A stretch of 64,000 bases of DNA from Acanthosoma haemorrhoidale (lineage: Eukaryota; Arthropoda; Insecta; Hemiptera; Acanthosomatidae). The translations under genes were made by a program, and so were the position numbers. Below are positions 1 to 12,763 of this stretch, piece after piece; position 1 is the stretch's first letter, and each line of letters opens with the position of its first letter. The notes below the pieces were generated by a model, which worked only from the letters and a program-made list of their open reading frames with translations, did not search any database and had not been told where the DNA came from. The stretch spans positions 33,471,288 through 33,535,287 of the forward strand of contig OV884015.1 in the NCBI GenBank assembly GCA_930367205.1. The letters are read 5' to 3'.

Positions 1-2744
1 ATTAATACTTCAATAAGTAATAAAACTTGATTCTAAGACATAATTTAGTTTTTATACAAGATAAAAGAAATATCATTTTCATTTTGCTTATTTAAGTATA
101 CATAACAAATAATTGTTAAATACCCTGAGTTCAGAGGCTCCCCTCACTCCAGACACACACTTCACTTTACTGCTAGCCTTTATCGTAGGCAACCTTCGTA
201 TGACATCTTTCAATGATATCTCTTCTAATGCGGTACCACCATCAGAGCTGGAATATGATAAAACCATCAAAGTTATGTTAAAAAGTAATTTCACTAAAAA
301 TAATAAATATACACGTCCGTTAGTGTCCAGTTCAAATACCTGTTCTTTTAGATAAGCCTAGTAAACTAAATAATCGTTTTGTCGACAACATGAGGACTTT
401 TTTTTAGTGATTTATTGGTTTTTTTTAAGAGTTTAATTATTTAATTGATAATTTGAAAAAAAAATCTCATCATATTGAGGAGGGTATCAAATTAAAGATA
501 TTATATGATCAAAATTAAGTAGAGCATTGAAATTAAAATTGTATTTGGGACTTCAGACTCAACCTTTGTTTAACGTAGTCATGATATTTGAAAATAATAT
601 CAGCCCAATGAAGGGTCAACTATAAGTAGGTATTTCTTTGGTATTACGTAAGGAAACAAATTATTAATCAAATCTTGACATCCTGATGATTAATTTAATT
701 ATATGTTGGGACATCTTACTTATATAAGGACTTATATAGACTGTATGATGTAAATCGTTAGTGTGGCTAACAGGAAAAAGTGTTTTAAATAATAAATTAC
801 CTTAATAACTTTTTCTTCTCTCTTGCTATTCTCTTCTTTGCTTTTATCTTTGCTTCTTCGTGAGGCAAAAATATAAAAGATTCTACTGTAGAATCTACAC
901 CATGAACTAACAATAACCTTCCGGAATTGTCAGTGCTCATGGAAACCACTCTGCCTTTACTTTCTCTCAAAATTGATCCAGCTTTAAACACTTTTAGATT
1001 ATTCTAAACAAAAATATGTAAATTAAGCAAATACTAAAAAGAACACCATACTTATTAATATTTTTATTCCCTGTACTTCCTGCTTACTATGACTTTTAAT
1101 CTTATGTGCGAAGTTATAATTACAATATTTAAATCAAGAAAAAGTTCTTACATTAAACTTTGTTTCAGTAGCGTTAGTCATATCTTGCTTTTGTTCTTCC
1201 TTTTTAATTGACCAAACGAGGACCTCATTCCCACCACTTCCAGCAGCGATATACTCGTCTTCTCCAATTATTACAAGGCTCCAAACCTACAAATTTAAAT
1301 AATATTAAAGACAAATATACACCGTACAAAGACACTACCGTACAAAAGAAATAAAATATGACAAAATTAAGTTACAATTGATAGGAAATGAGTATCAGAG
1401 AATAAGATGATGAATAGATACCTCAGTGACATGGGCGGCTATCGTTTGAAAACAGAATGCTGTGTCCAGATCCCAAAACTTTATAAATGTGTCTTTACTC
1501 GAAGAAATAAGCACATTCTCTTTTTTCATGAACACTGCCGATGTGACGACTCCTTTGTGCCCACTTAGCCTTTCACTACCAGTTTCAGCAATTAAATCCC
1601 ATGTAACAATTTCTGTATCCTACAAAATGAATTTAAATAAAAGATTATGAAAAAAATTAATTAACAACCAAAAAAAAGAAAGTACTGGCGGCATCAAGAC
1701 TGGGTAGCTCCCCAATAACCAGGAGGCTCTACCAACTGAGCTAGCCTGTCCAAGTAGATGTTCTTCCCTATTTGAATCTTCTTCTAGCAATCGTTCATAA
1801 TAGTAAGACTGACACCACACAAAAATTGACAACTAAAAAAAGGTAGGCTATGGTATTGATTGACTTACAAGCTATGCTTGAAAATAGATTTAGGTGATTA
1901 GAAAAGTAAGAAGACCTGTAGTAACCTAGCCTTCCTGCTAAGTTGCAGTAATACTTAATTATCTCACACAATATGTGTAATTTAAAAAGAAAATCAAGTA
2001 TTTAATAAACCATTGTAAGCATAGCAAGCTTAAGCACCAAAACTTTAGCAACTGGTGACTATTTAAAATACAATTCACTCGAAAGATTTATCATTGGCTA
2101 CCTTAAGATTGTACAAATAAAGAAAAATACAAACCTTAGAGCCAGATGCAAGTCGATGGCCTGCTTCGTCAAAACATAATGTAGTTATGGCTGAACGATG
2201 CCCAGAGAAAATGGTTTTCAGTTCGCCAGTAATAATATTTGTTATTCCAATTTGGCCATCAGAATAACCAACAGCTATATTAATGCGATCGGGACTAGCA
2301 GCGATAAAAGTGACTTCAACACGATGTAACTTTGGAATGACAAGTGCCTGAAATTTAGAATTAATGTTATTAAAGTATAGTTGAGTGTTTCCTGCATGTG
2401 TAAGAAGTCGAATACAATTGTCTTTTTTGTGAATACACTTAGACCCAATTAAATATTGATTAATTTTCACCAGATTTATTAGTGAACAATGTTGTCTTGA
2501 CACAAAACAACAGTTCAATGTTTCCAATCGAATTCCTTGGTAAACTAGAAACTGATATTATAAGTTGTAATACCTTTTCTCCAAGACGAAGATCCCAGAT
2601 ATAGACACTTTCACATCCTCCAACTGCTACATATCTACCTTCTTGTCCTTGATATACTATGAATGTGATATTACAGTTTGGACTACAGATGACATTGAAA
2701 ATCTCTAATGGTTCATACCGCAAATATTGTTTGGTAATCCCCAT
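1..2744 (-). CDS. WDR3: WD repeat-containing protein 3 (WDR3 / Utp12 family), N-terminal exons, runs off left edge
   Basis: WDR3/Utp12 is a nucleolar WD40 beta-propeller protein of the small-subunit processome (18S rRNA maturation). Six exons on the minus strand join in phase: 2574-2744, 2135-2347, 1422-1619, 1152-1286, 801-1003 and 124-247, each with GT/AG borders, giving about 348 residues. Human WDR3 is about 940, so the C-terminal part lies outside the window. The start MGITKQYLRYEPLEIF is family-typical; a GTG two codons upstream was not taken as the start. WD signatures include YVAVGGCESVYIWDLR in exon 1, ASGSKDTEIVTWDL across exons 2/3 and SSKDTFIKFWDLDT in exon 3. Exon 5 is lysine-rich. 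Exon 6 carries EEISLKDVIRRLP, matching the segment between the two propellers. An intron of about 515 bp between exons 2 and 3 holds a tRNA-like SINE head. Identification is by remembered family sequence. Confidence 0.9.
1687..1751 (-). repeat. tRNA-like SINE head (degenerate)
   Basis: On the minus strand positions 1743-1726 read TAGCTCAGTTGGTAGAGC, a good A box of an RNA polymerase III tRNA-type promoter. It sits inside a WDR3 intron. No recognisable B box follows and no cloverleaf closes, so this is read as a decayed tRNA-derived SINE rather than a tRNA gene. Confidence 0.4.
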
Positions 2745-3121
2745 TGCCACTATTTAACCACAAACCTCATAAACATATAAAAACACAGTTCAGCGGTGAG
2801 CACTAATCAACGTTATAACACTGCTCAAGTAAACAGAAGGTTGCAAATGGGTTCACCCTCATACCCACGTGCGTTCATAGTTACTGAATAACTTTTGAAT
2901 ATAAATTTATGAAAATTCGAGATACCAGCGAGTGAAATAAAATAGAAAACAATTTTTTATAATATAAAAGTATAAAATTATTTTTATTGTTTACTAAATT
3001 CGTAACTTGGCTTTGTTAGTTAAGAAAGGTACTTATCTTATTGGCACATCTGACTATTGGCAACCTGAGCTTTACCTCCCGATAAATCTGTCAGACTTAA
3101 GTCATCTTTTGTTTAAGCACT
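2745..3121. promoter_or_regulatory. Divergent promoter region between WDR3 and NUBP2
   Basis: The two start codons are only 377 bp apart and point away from each other, so both promoters and 5' UTRs must share this stretch. No TATA box in a convincing place or other defined motif was identified; the bidirectional role is inferred from spacing alone. Confidence 0.5.
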
Positions 3122-6100
3122 ATGGTTACTGGTGTAAAGAATATAATTTTTATTTTTTCCGGGAAGGGTGGTGTTGGTAAATCAACGCTAAGTGTCCAGC
3201 TAGCTCTGACCTTCAAAGAAAAGGGGTTCAAGGTTAATAAATCCCTAGCTCCACTAAAATCTCAAATCATAACAAAACAATTATTTTATTTTTTGTAACA
3301 TAGGTTGGATTGTTAGACGTTGATCTTTGTGGGCCAAGTATCCCCTATATTTTAGGACTGGAAAATTCTTCAGTTCATCAGTCTCCAGAAGGTTGGGTCC
3401 CGGTGTTTACTGACAATGATCAGAAATTAGCTGTGATGTCAATTGGGTTTCTTCTAAATGACAGAAATTCAAGTGTCATCTGGAGGGGTCCAAAGAAAAC
3501 AGGTTAGTTTTCTACCATAATTAAACAATTTAGTGCTATGTTGCACTTTGTGGTGTAATTTCTACCCTTAAGAGCCAGCTGGCAGTTACTGTTTCACAGG
3601 TAAAATGTATGTGGGTTTTTATTTATTCCAGCTCTCCCTCTCCTACATTGTTCAGTAGGAATGAAATAGTAAACTCCTCAATTGTGAAGTCATACCAACA
3701 AGATAACTGAGCTTGCCAGCAGAGTCCTTCTAGAACTAGAAAACGCTTTAAATTCAGTATGGAATGGAGGTTTGACTTTTAAGCTCATAAAATTCTGTTT
3801 TCCTGAACCCCCTCACTGGCATTATTTATTCTTTCTTTTTAAATCACTAATTCGTTGCAAATATAAAAAAATCTCACAGCTCCAACTTGCCTCCGCTGAG
3901 GTCCATGTCTTTCACTGAGTTTCCAATAAGACACCGTTCAATTTCACTATTATTTTACTTTGCAATACTGTGGTTTATATATATTCATACAGAATTGATA
4001 TCATTGCTAATAAGACCAATTAAAAAAATATATTAAAACATTGCGATAGTAGAAGATCAAAATAAATCCAACCGAAAGCCAATAATCAACAAAGCTCTCC
4101 AATTAAATAATCCCAGCATTCCATGTTCTGCATCAGTCAAATATTTATAATTAACCTTAAATTAAACAATCATATTTCCGGAATACATCAATGGAAAACC
4201 TGGAAAGGCAAAGCAATTAAATTGCAATAACTTTAGATTAAGATGATTTTAAACCTATCGCCCAGAAACGATGTTATGCTGCACAAAGCACCATTTGCCT
4301 TTTGCTTTTCCAGCATGGAGCTGAAGATGTTTAACAAATTTCAGAAAACTTAAATTGATGAAAAACCTATGTATGTTAATTAAAAACAACTACAGCTAAT
4401 ACAAAATAAAAACTACACAAAATTATATTCATCATCAGCACAGCAAAATATTATTTGAAAACACTTCATTTGCCAAAACTGTTAGTTAAAGAAAGGTAAT
4501 GCAGCAAACAATCATTAAAAAGACACATACTTAAGGCGAAAAAAGTGTGTCTATATTGTATCATAATTCTTTAAAGCATAAATGTAAATGGAGATAAGCA
4601 ATATTTTAAAACCATTTTTGTTTCTAATACAATGTGTTAGCTTGATGTTTTAATTTTCTTATAATGGTCAAATATTAATAATTTTAAGTTGTTTTGTGAA
4701 TATATTTCTGACACATTGTTCTATATAAATAAATTTGTACATAATTGTGACATGTACATGTTAGTGACTAAACATATTTAAAAAAAGAAATAAACAAATT
4801 TACTCTTTGACATTAAAGTTTCAAATTTATGCAATTCATAAGTCTAATGGTGTAAACTTTCACATAAAATTTGGATGCATAACTTTTTAACACACCGATC
4901 CTTTCACGAGCATTGATATTTAATTAACTAATATTAATTATTAGTCAAAGAAAAATACTTTGACAGGGCTGGGGCTTAACTTATATGCCTGCGACTTCCC
5001 GAATCTCCAGTCAGCACTGCTTTAACCTTTACCCTCTTAGCTTTTCTTGCAGATTCGCCAGCCTAGTCAATATAGAATATATTTGGCTATACTCTCACAG
5101 TCTTGTAAAACTTCACACCAGCGGTGCTAGTGGAAAATTTTACGAGAATAGCCATAGAGAAATGATTTTGAAAAGGCTGCTATTCGTGCAGGGATAGAGC
5201 TCAGAAGTAGAGGGCCCAACTGGAGATTCGGGAGATCCTGGGTTCCACCCCCAGCCTTAACAAAATTTAGCTAATAATTATATTAAAAGTTAAGATTTAT
5301 ATATACCACAACTAATACTTTTAATAATTATGATAGTTAATTTTTTTTAATGGCCGTTAGGATTTTAAACTCATGGACATTATCTTAATAAGGAACAATA
5401 TTACTTTTTAATTATTAGATGACTACTAGTTTTCTGTATTAAAGCTGTCATAAATATTTATAATTTTTTTTTATAGTCTCCTTAGCTGTGTATGTGAAGC
5501 AAGATTTTCTCAATTATATTATTTAAATGTATCATTATGCAATGCTTAATGGCATTATTACAGCATATGGTAGTGGCCTCTTATTAATTATAATGTTTAA
5601 TTTGAAAGTAGAGGCCAGTATAGACGAGTATTGCAATAAGATTATTCCTAGGCACAAATACTCCAGCCTATTCCAGTATCCCCAGATCTCTATAACTTGG
5701 TGATTCATTGGGATTTTTAAAAATTTTCTGACTTAATTTTTAGAGTTAAAATCATTAGTATAATATAATAAAATGAATAATCAACATAAAGTTCATAATT
5801 TTATATTTCTAGCGATGATAAAGCAGTTTGTGAATGACGTTTATTGGCAAGATATAGATTATCTTATCATAGATACACCACCTGGGACTTCTGATGAGCA
5901 CATCACAATAGTTGAAAGTGTTAAGTAAGTCCAAAGATTTTTTTCTTATAAAAGCCATTCATATGAATTTGTTATCCTTCAGGCTTTTAAAAGGTGTGGT
6001 CTATCCTCTTGTAGATTAATTACCCTGGTTGTCTTCTTTTCTAATATCTATATCACTATAAAATAATTTTATCACATGATAAAACTACCTTTCTGGGTAC

Positions 6101-7824
6101 ACTAACCATCCTAGTTCATATAAAGAATAAGGTGTACTTACGAAATCAATGCTATTATGTTTCTTGGCAAATATATTTGCTAAAACTAATCAGCCATTTT
6201 TATCTTCTAGCTAGTGAAGTTTCATTTATAGAAGTATTTTATAAACAAATTTCATTACCGTTTTTGTAATTACTGTAATTCTACTAGTTCATTTTCAAAT
6301 TTGTAGGGGTTTAAACACCGGAGCTATTATAGTAACAACTCCTCAAGCAGTTGCCATTGAAGATGTGAGAAAGGAAGTAACATTTTGCAAGAAAACTGGA
6401 GTACCTATAATTGGCATCATAGAAAATATGAGTGGTTATGTTTGTCCCAACTGTTCTGTAAGTATTTATACGAGCACAAGATGATAAATTAATTCTTAAT
6501 ATTTTCGATCATTTTTTCCAATGGGATTGAAATAAGCTTTTTTTTATTAAAAATTCTTTTTTAAATTGAGATAATATAATAAGATTACAGCAGGGTATTG
6601 ATTACTCAAACCCAATACAATGAGGAGTTATCTTGAGCACTAGACCATATAAAAAAACAAGTGAAATAAATTCATATAAATGAATGTTTCTCCGAGGGTG
6701 TTCTTGATTTCTTCTAATATATCTTCTCCCACAGCAAGAGATTTCTTTATTATGGGCTCACAAAGACATATATGGCTCCAAAAAAGTTTTTTGCTGAAGA
6801 GGACAAAATATCAGGGATTAACATCAACATTGACACAGGTGTACCTCAGAACTCCATTTGTCCTAAATGTAAAATAGAGGAGGAAACCTCCTACCACATT
6901 GTAGGAGAATGTGAAGCATTCATCGAACTAAAGTTTTGTAGCATAGGCTGTAACAGGATCCCACAAGAGGAATTTAATTCCATCAAATGAAAATAATCCT
7001 TGTTCTTGACTTAGTTAAAAAATCAAGGAGATTTCAAGAGGAACAGTATCATGGAAATGAGGATAGCTCAGAGGTGGACAAAAAGGGCTTATAGTCCTAG
7101 GATAGGACAATAGGATATTGTTATAGTCCTAGAACCAATAAACCCATACATGTACACCCTTAATTTATCTATCTATCTAAGATTGACCCGTGGAGAAAGA
7201 GCTATGAAAAAGAAAAATCCAGTGTCATCCTAGGGAAGAAGTTTAGGAAGCAAAAAAAATTAAACTGATGGATAAAATCATGTTTGTTCACTGGCTCCCA
7301 TGTCTGTGTTAAGTTAAGATTAAAATATCCTGTGAAATATAATAATGTACATTTCTATTGTGATTCTGAATTGAATAGATACAACAGTTGAATTGCATTC
7401 AGTTTTCATTTCTATGACAAGAACATGCTTAGTAGCATCCTCGTGAGCTCGCCCCAGTTCATAATATGTACACCTTCTCACACAAGACTACTAAAATGTT
7501 TGAATGCCATTTTAGATCAGCATCTTGTACTTTCTAATTCTTCTATCAAGTTATTATTAATTTTATAGAATTAGAAATTTGTTTGAGTATATTTCTCTTT
7601 TTGGTTATTTATATGATTAATACTCTCCAATTATATTTTTGCAGGAATGCACAAATGTATTCTCTAAGGGTGGAGGAGAACTACTTTCTAAATATGCTGA
7701 AGTTCAATTTTTAGGAAGTATACCAATTGACCCACTGTTCACAAACCGAGACCATTCCAGCGACTCCCCTTCAACTGCAGCGTTACAGAGTATCGTGTCA
7801 GCAATAATCCCACCAATATCCTAG
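3122..7824 (+). CDS. NUBP2: Cytosolic Fe-S cluster assembly factor NUBP2 (Mrp/NBP35 P-loop NTPase)
   Basis: NUBP2 (Cfd1) forms the cytosolic scaffold with NUBP1/Nbp35 on which 4Fe-4S clusters are built. Five exons join in phase: 3122-3232, 3304-3502, 5813-5924, 6307-6457 and 7645-7824 (TAG), encoding 250 residues against about 270 in human. Exon 1 has the deviant Walker [10 protein letters not shown] (residues 14-22). Exon 2 has the conserved [10 protein letters not shown], exon 3 [10 protein letters not shown], and exon 4 [11 protein letters not shown]. The cluster-ligand CPxC cysteines are C187 and C190, with C193 starting exon 5. The ATG at 3122 puts the P-loop at the expected distance from the N terminus; it lacks the long N-terminal cysteine extension of NUBP1, supporting NUBP2. 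Intron 2 (2.3 kb) holds a foldback/tRNA-like repeat, and intron 4 a LINE fragment. Confidence 0.95.
4966..5256. repeat. Foldback element with tRNA-like arms, in NUBP2 intron 2
   Basis: Two inverted arms face each other. The left arm has GGCTGGGG followed by CCCGAATCTCCAGT; the right has ACTGGAGATTCGGG followed by CCCCCAGCC. The right arm (5191-5256) looks like a tRNA-derived sequence, with an A-box-like AGCTCAGAAGTAGAGGG and a B-box-like GGGTTCCACCCC. It may be two head-to-head copies of one degenerate SINE, or a foldback MITE. No target duplication was identified. Confidence 0.45.
6765..7175 (+). mobile_element. LINE (non-LTR retrotransposon) 3' fragment, frameshifted
   Basis: Lies in NUBP2 intron 4. 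The frame from 6772 includes [19 protein letters not shown], the C..C...H....C module common after the RNase H domain of arthropod LINEs. After a stop near 6990 the frame shifts to [13 protein letters not shown], the usual motif just before the end of ORF2. The block finishes in a TCTA/ATCT simple repeat near 7160-7175, like a LINE tail. Only the end of ORF2 is present and it is not functional. Confidence 0.6.
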
Positions 7825-9991
7825 TCTATTGTACTAAGTTTCTCTATATTTTCCTTAACATATTGCAGTTTATACCTTCAATTGAGTACATAAAAATATT
7901 GTGAACCCAAAACATAATACTATTACAATGTAAATATATTTTATGTAAAAAAGTTTAAATTTGTAATATATAGTTTTAATATTTTTATTATTTTCTTAAA
8001 CTATGTGTAAAACATCCGATTAAGTCTTTTATTTCACCTCTATCACTATCTTATTGTGAAACTAAAGTAAAATCTTTTTGTTGTCTTAACATTAAAGCAT
8101 TTATACAATATGCTCCATGGATATGGCATGAGGCTACACAGTTCATTTAATTTTTTATCTGCCTTCACAAGTCATTTTACTTCATTGATATAACTTGAAC
8201 GGGTCATTTCTGTTAGTTGAAGCAAAGTGTTTCCCAAATGACCTCTAAAAATGAATCATTTTTCAAATTCCAGTAAATCCTGTAATAAATAATGCTAGTA
8301 TAATTAATAGATTAATTACATACAAACATTTAATTTACTCTGGCGATGAAAAGTGTACTGTTATCAATAACAAGGTAACAGGTTTTAAATTAGCTGCATT
8401 TAATACTTGTTTTGAAGGCAGAATATTGAAAGCTAGTTTTTATTCTAATAAAACTAAACACCATTAACACTAATGATTTATTGCTAATAACAACAAAAGT
8501 AAATTGCAACTTTAGGGCTCTTGCTCAACCCACCTCCATTTAACACATTTCAAATTGTCATCAAAACGACAATTTATTTTTAGAGCATTTTATTTCTCTC
8601 TTTATAGATAACTATTCTAAAATGATTTTAAGAAATAAGCCATAGTAAATGCTATACCCTATTCTTCAAAGAAAGGTTTGAGTAGAAACTTTTATTTTAC
8701 ACTACATAGTCATAGACATATGACCTTCCTACATTTAAATCATTCCCAATGGTACACTGTGACTACTGTGGTTATTCGATTGAAATGAAATTCGTTGCTT
8801 AGAGGATTGAACCCAGCCCCTTCATATGACGAAATAATGGAGAAACATCCCAAACCATTGCAGGATATGAGCGCCTCCAGCCACAACCTTAATTCCTTGA
8901 ATGACAATTAATAGTAACTACGATGTGTCATTCAGTTATTGACATTACTCCTTGTCTTCATAGAGATAACTAGCTATTCTGCCTTCAGCTTTACCAGCAT
9001 TATATTTCGACATTACAGCTGAAAATTGCGTTATTACAACTTCTATGTTTCTTCGTATCTAATGGCGTAAACTTTGTTATCATGTGGACACAACTTTGAA
9101 GTTATTGTGCTCCGATATTAAATATAACTTCGTCTAAGTTATCTCTATGCACTTAAACTGCAATAAAGAACGATTCGTTCAAAGAAAGATATATTGTTCT
9201 ATTAATAGTTTTAATAGAAACATTAACAAAATGTATCTGGAGTTCGGTAATTACAATATATTTTGAACTAAAGAACTTATTGAATGTGTCTATATATGTC
9301 TACTCGGGTTCCTTTTTATAATTATTAAATCAAAACTACTTAAAGACTATTTTTTTTTTCTATTTTTAATTGTTTCTAAACAACAAATCAAACATAACTT
9401 CTCGAATAACTTAATGTTGAGTCTGAAATAAGACTTAATTTGCAAGGGCAATGGAACAAGTGTATTATTCCCTGTAAATAATCTTTTTCCTGCAGCAATC
9501 ATAGAGAAAATTAGATATACCGAGCATAGTCCAGAGAGCAGCATTAAAATTAAATCTTACTCACCAAGTTAAGAATTGAACTCTGACCATTCTGTCAATG
9601 GTATCTTTTTTGCTAACTCTCCAGATCGCCAAAACAATAGAGAACTCATTTAATCTACATTACAAAATGAATAAATATTAATTTCATGGAGTTTTTCTAT
9701 TTTAGTGAATCAAATAGAGGTTTTCTATTTAATTTTGATCAGGGATATGAAAAAGATTAAAGTCGAAGTGGATGAGATCAGGTAGAATCATGATTCCTTC
9801 TTAATATTGGAGGTGTAGAAGTCTAAAGCTTCCGTTAGAAGTGTTACTAGGTTCTAGAAGTAAATTTATCTCCTTGGGATCATAAAGATTACCTACCCAC
9901 TACCCTGACTGTCATATGAAGTTGTTTAGATTGTTAAAATAAGTTGTCAAATGTTTTTGTTTTATATTTATTTTTTCTTGTATTAAAATAG
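7825..9991. other. Intergenic stretch between NUBP2 and DERA
   Basis: AT-rich sequence with no convincing coding exon. It should hold the NUBP2 3' UTR and the missing DERA first exon. Around 8795-8825, read on the minus strand, a B-box-like GGGTTCAATCC suggests another SINE remnant. Confidence 0.4.
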
Positions 9992-12679
9992 ATTCAACCT
10001 TTTGCAACGGAAACACACATGTGAATGAGCCGTCTCTTCAGAAAAGTGTAAGCTCACTTGGCCTTCCAGTTCTTCAAAACAAATATGAAGCAGCTTGGTT
10101 ATTGAGAGCTCTATCTTGCATTGATCTCACTACATTATCTAGTGATGACACCTATTCCAACGTTGCTAGACTTTGTATGAAAGTGAGTTAATAATATATC
10201 TCATCTACAGCTACTCGCATTAGTATAATATCCCAATACCTTAGATAGTTTATCTAATTCCTTTTTATTTAATTTTCAGTTTATTCAAAATATTCTGTCT
10301 ACTTTCCTCAATAAATACATTCTTCAAATTAGATTTCTTATATTCTAGCAACTTAATAAAAGTAAATATTATTAGAGCTCAGTAATTTATTATTAAATTT
10401 GATTGCTTTTAGTACTGGTAGATATAAGATTAATTCTTAATTCTAGCTTTACAAGAAAATTATTATTAGTATATATTTTTTCTTTTTCTGTTAAAATCTA
10501 ACACACTAGAATGCGTATTATTATAAGTAATATACCAGTCTGTTATTTTCTTTATATTATTTTATAGATATATTATCTTGTTGTATTTTAGGCAGTTAAG
10601 CCAGTAAATAAAGAAGTTTTATCCTGCTTTGCTGAAAACAGGGAAGAATATGACTTTCTTAAGAACATCAGCATAGCTGCAGTGTGTGTCTATCCATCTC
10701 GAGTCCAAGACGCAGTAAAGCAACTAAAACTACTTGATTCATCACTACCTGTTGCATCAGGTAATAACTTAAATCTTCTTGTTACATTTTTTTTCAACTA
10801 TCTTGCAATAATTTTGGGGTCTTTGTTTTTTTGTTTTTTTAATTTACTCGTACTAACAGTGATGCTCTATAGTGGCGACTGGTTTTCCAAGTGGTCAATT
10901 TCCTCTATCTACTAGAGTCGATGAAGTTTCATTTTGCATTGAAAGCGGTGCTTCAGAAGTAGACATTGTCATTGACAAGAGCCTTGTTTTGACTGGAAGA
11001 TGGGCTGAACTTCATGAAGAGGTATTGAACTTGCTATGTTGATAGCTATAGAACTTAAGGCTTTACTGTTTGTTACATGTAATCTAAACTTTGGATAAAT
11101 TAGCTCTGGAAATGTATTGATGCACTGAAAATGTATGCCGTGTACCAAATCCTAGGTGATTTTCAATATTATCTTGTATTTCTGTTTGTCAAAACACAAT
11201 ATTTAAAATTTTTATTTGATAGATAAAATACAGAATCTTTTGCAAAAGATGTGTCAACTTGGCTCTAAGAGTTTTAAGCTATTCATTCATTTCTATTCAA
11301 TTGAAGTATATTGTACCTGTATACGATGTTGTGTACTAAGCAATTGCTGAATTCTTTCTTACCTTAACTACTTACAAATTAAGTTTGTTTTTCAATACAA
11401 AAAAAATTAATTTAAGTTAAATTATTACTAAAAACCATGATATATATTATTTTTGTTTGTAGGTTCGTAAGATGAAACAGGCTTGCGGAGATGTGCACAT
11501 GAAGGCAATCCTAGCCGTAGGGGAGTGTGGCTCACCTGAAAACATTTATAAAGCCTCAATGGCATGTATGATGGCTGGATCTGACTTTATCAAAACGTCA
11601 ACGGGTGAGAATTTATTTATTTATCGACCATTCTCATTGGACCTTATTTGCTACTTATATAGGATCTTCTTGGGGTCCATACTGGCTGTAACAGCTGGTC
11701 CATGATAATGCTAAAGTGTCTCATATTTTATTAGCCATAGAAAAAAGGTAATGACATTGCCGGGACGATCACTGACCAGGCACTTTGCCAACCCTACAGA
11801 ATCGACAGCCTAGCCTTCATTTTAGTCTCCTTAATTGATTTTCTGGCTATTTTTAAAGATTGTAAAAAAACAAGTTAAGAAATTAGACATTAATTAGGAT
11901 AACATTTTGATAATGATAGCTCGATTGGTCTCTGGAGACCAGGAGTTCCCAGGTACTAGCAATCTCTGCCAGGAGTTGAATATTTTGTGTATTGTATAAC
12001 GCTCATACTTTGGATAACATACGTTTTAACCACTTGTGTGACAAGAGTTATCCTTACAATGAATGATAAAACAAAGCTCTATTGTAAAGTTTAATAGTAC
12101 AAAAAAATTTATAAATATTTGTTGCAGGTAAGGAGGCGGTGAATGCTAATCTGCCAGCCGGACTTGTCATGTGTCGTGCAATAAGGGACTTTTACAGGAA
12201 GACTAACACTAAAGTAATAATCCCACTGGTATAAATATTAATAAGTTTTAGTTAAAGAAAGAAAATAGTGGCAAGTTCTGGATTCGAAGCCAGCGTCTTG
12301 TGATTACCGTTGGATAGCCTAAGGATAACGGCATTTCAACAGTAATCAGAATTTGATTTTCTCCTCTATAATCTATAATTATTAAAGACATCTTTATGAC
12401 TATAAAGTATTGTTTTGTTTAGGGGTGGGCAATGTATTTATTTTATATGTTTACTTTGTATTTGTTTTGAAGGTTGGATTGAAGCCTGCTGGAGGTATAC
12501 GGACTTGGCCAGACGCTTACCCTTGGCTTGAGCTTGTCAAGAGAGAACTTGGCAATGAATGGCTGGAGCCTCAGCTATTCAGGATTGGTGCTTCTGGACT
12601 ATTGCAAGATCTTGAAATAAGATTGTACCGTTTAGCGTATGGTATATCTCCTCCGTCCACATTTTTCAAGCAAATCTAA
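9992..12679 (+). CDS. DERA: Deoxyribose-phosphate aldolase (DERA), 5' exon not identified
   Basis: DERA is the class I aldolase that cleaves 2-deoxyribose-5-phosphate to glyceraldehyde-3-phosphate and acetaldehyde in deoxynucleoside salvage. Six exons join in phase: 9992-10182, 10592-10760, 10873-11021, 11463-11604, 12128-12213 and 12473-12679 (TAA), giving about 313 residues; human DERA has 318. The exon junction SDFIKTSTG|K carries the Schiff-base lysine (codon 11592-11594), and GLKPAGGIR supplies the second active-site lysine. EVDIVIDKSLVLTG holds the catalytic aspartate region. The first exon found opens in phase 1 with no in-frame ATG, so roughly ten N-terminal residues come from an upstream exon. 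One phase-compatible candidate is ATG 9231 with a GT donor at 9247, but it encodes only five residues and is weakly supported. Confidence 0.93.
12262..12330 (-). repeat. tRNA-like SINE remnant
   Basis: In the last DERA intron, the minus strand has GGCTTCGAATCC (12291-12280), a near-perfect B box, preceded by GGCTATCCAACGG resembling an A box. There is no closed cloverleaf. Confidence 0.35.
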
Positions 12680-12757
12680 TTTTAATATTTGCCCACTTGA
12701 TCTTCTAGTCAATAATATTGTTACAAATTAAAAAAAAAAGTATATATTTATTTTTAA

Positions 12758-12763
12758 AATAAA
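12758..12763 (+). terminator. Likely DERA polyadenylation signal
   Basis: AATAAA lies 79 bases after the DERA stop codon, on the same strand. Confidence 0.5.

Noticed and set aside
1687..1751. Possible functional tRNA gene
   Set aside because: Good A box only; no B box, no acceptor stem pairing.
5191..5256. Possible functional tRNA gene
   Set aside because: A and B box-like motifs are present but arms do not pair as a cloverleaf, and it is part of an inverted repeat.
9747..9781. ATG AAAAAG... with a GT as possible DERA first exon
   Set aside because: Ends in phase 2 while the next exon needs phase 1; residues do not resemble a DERA N terminus.
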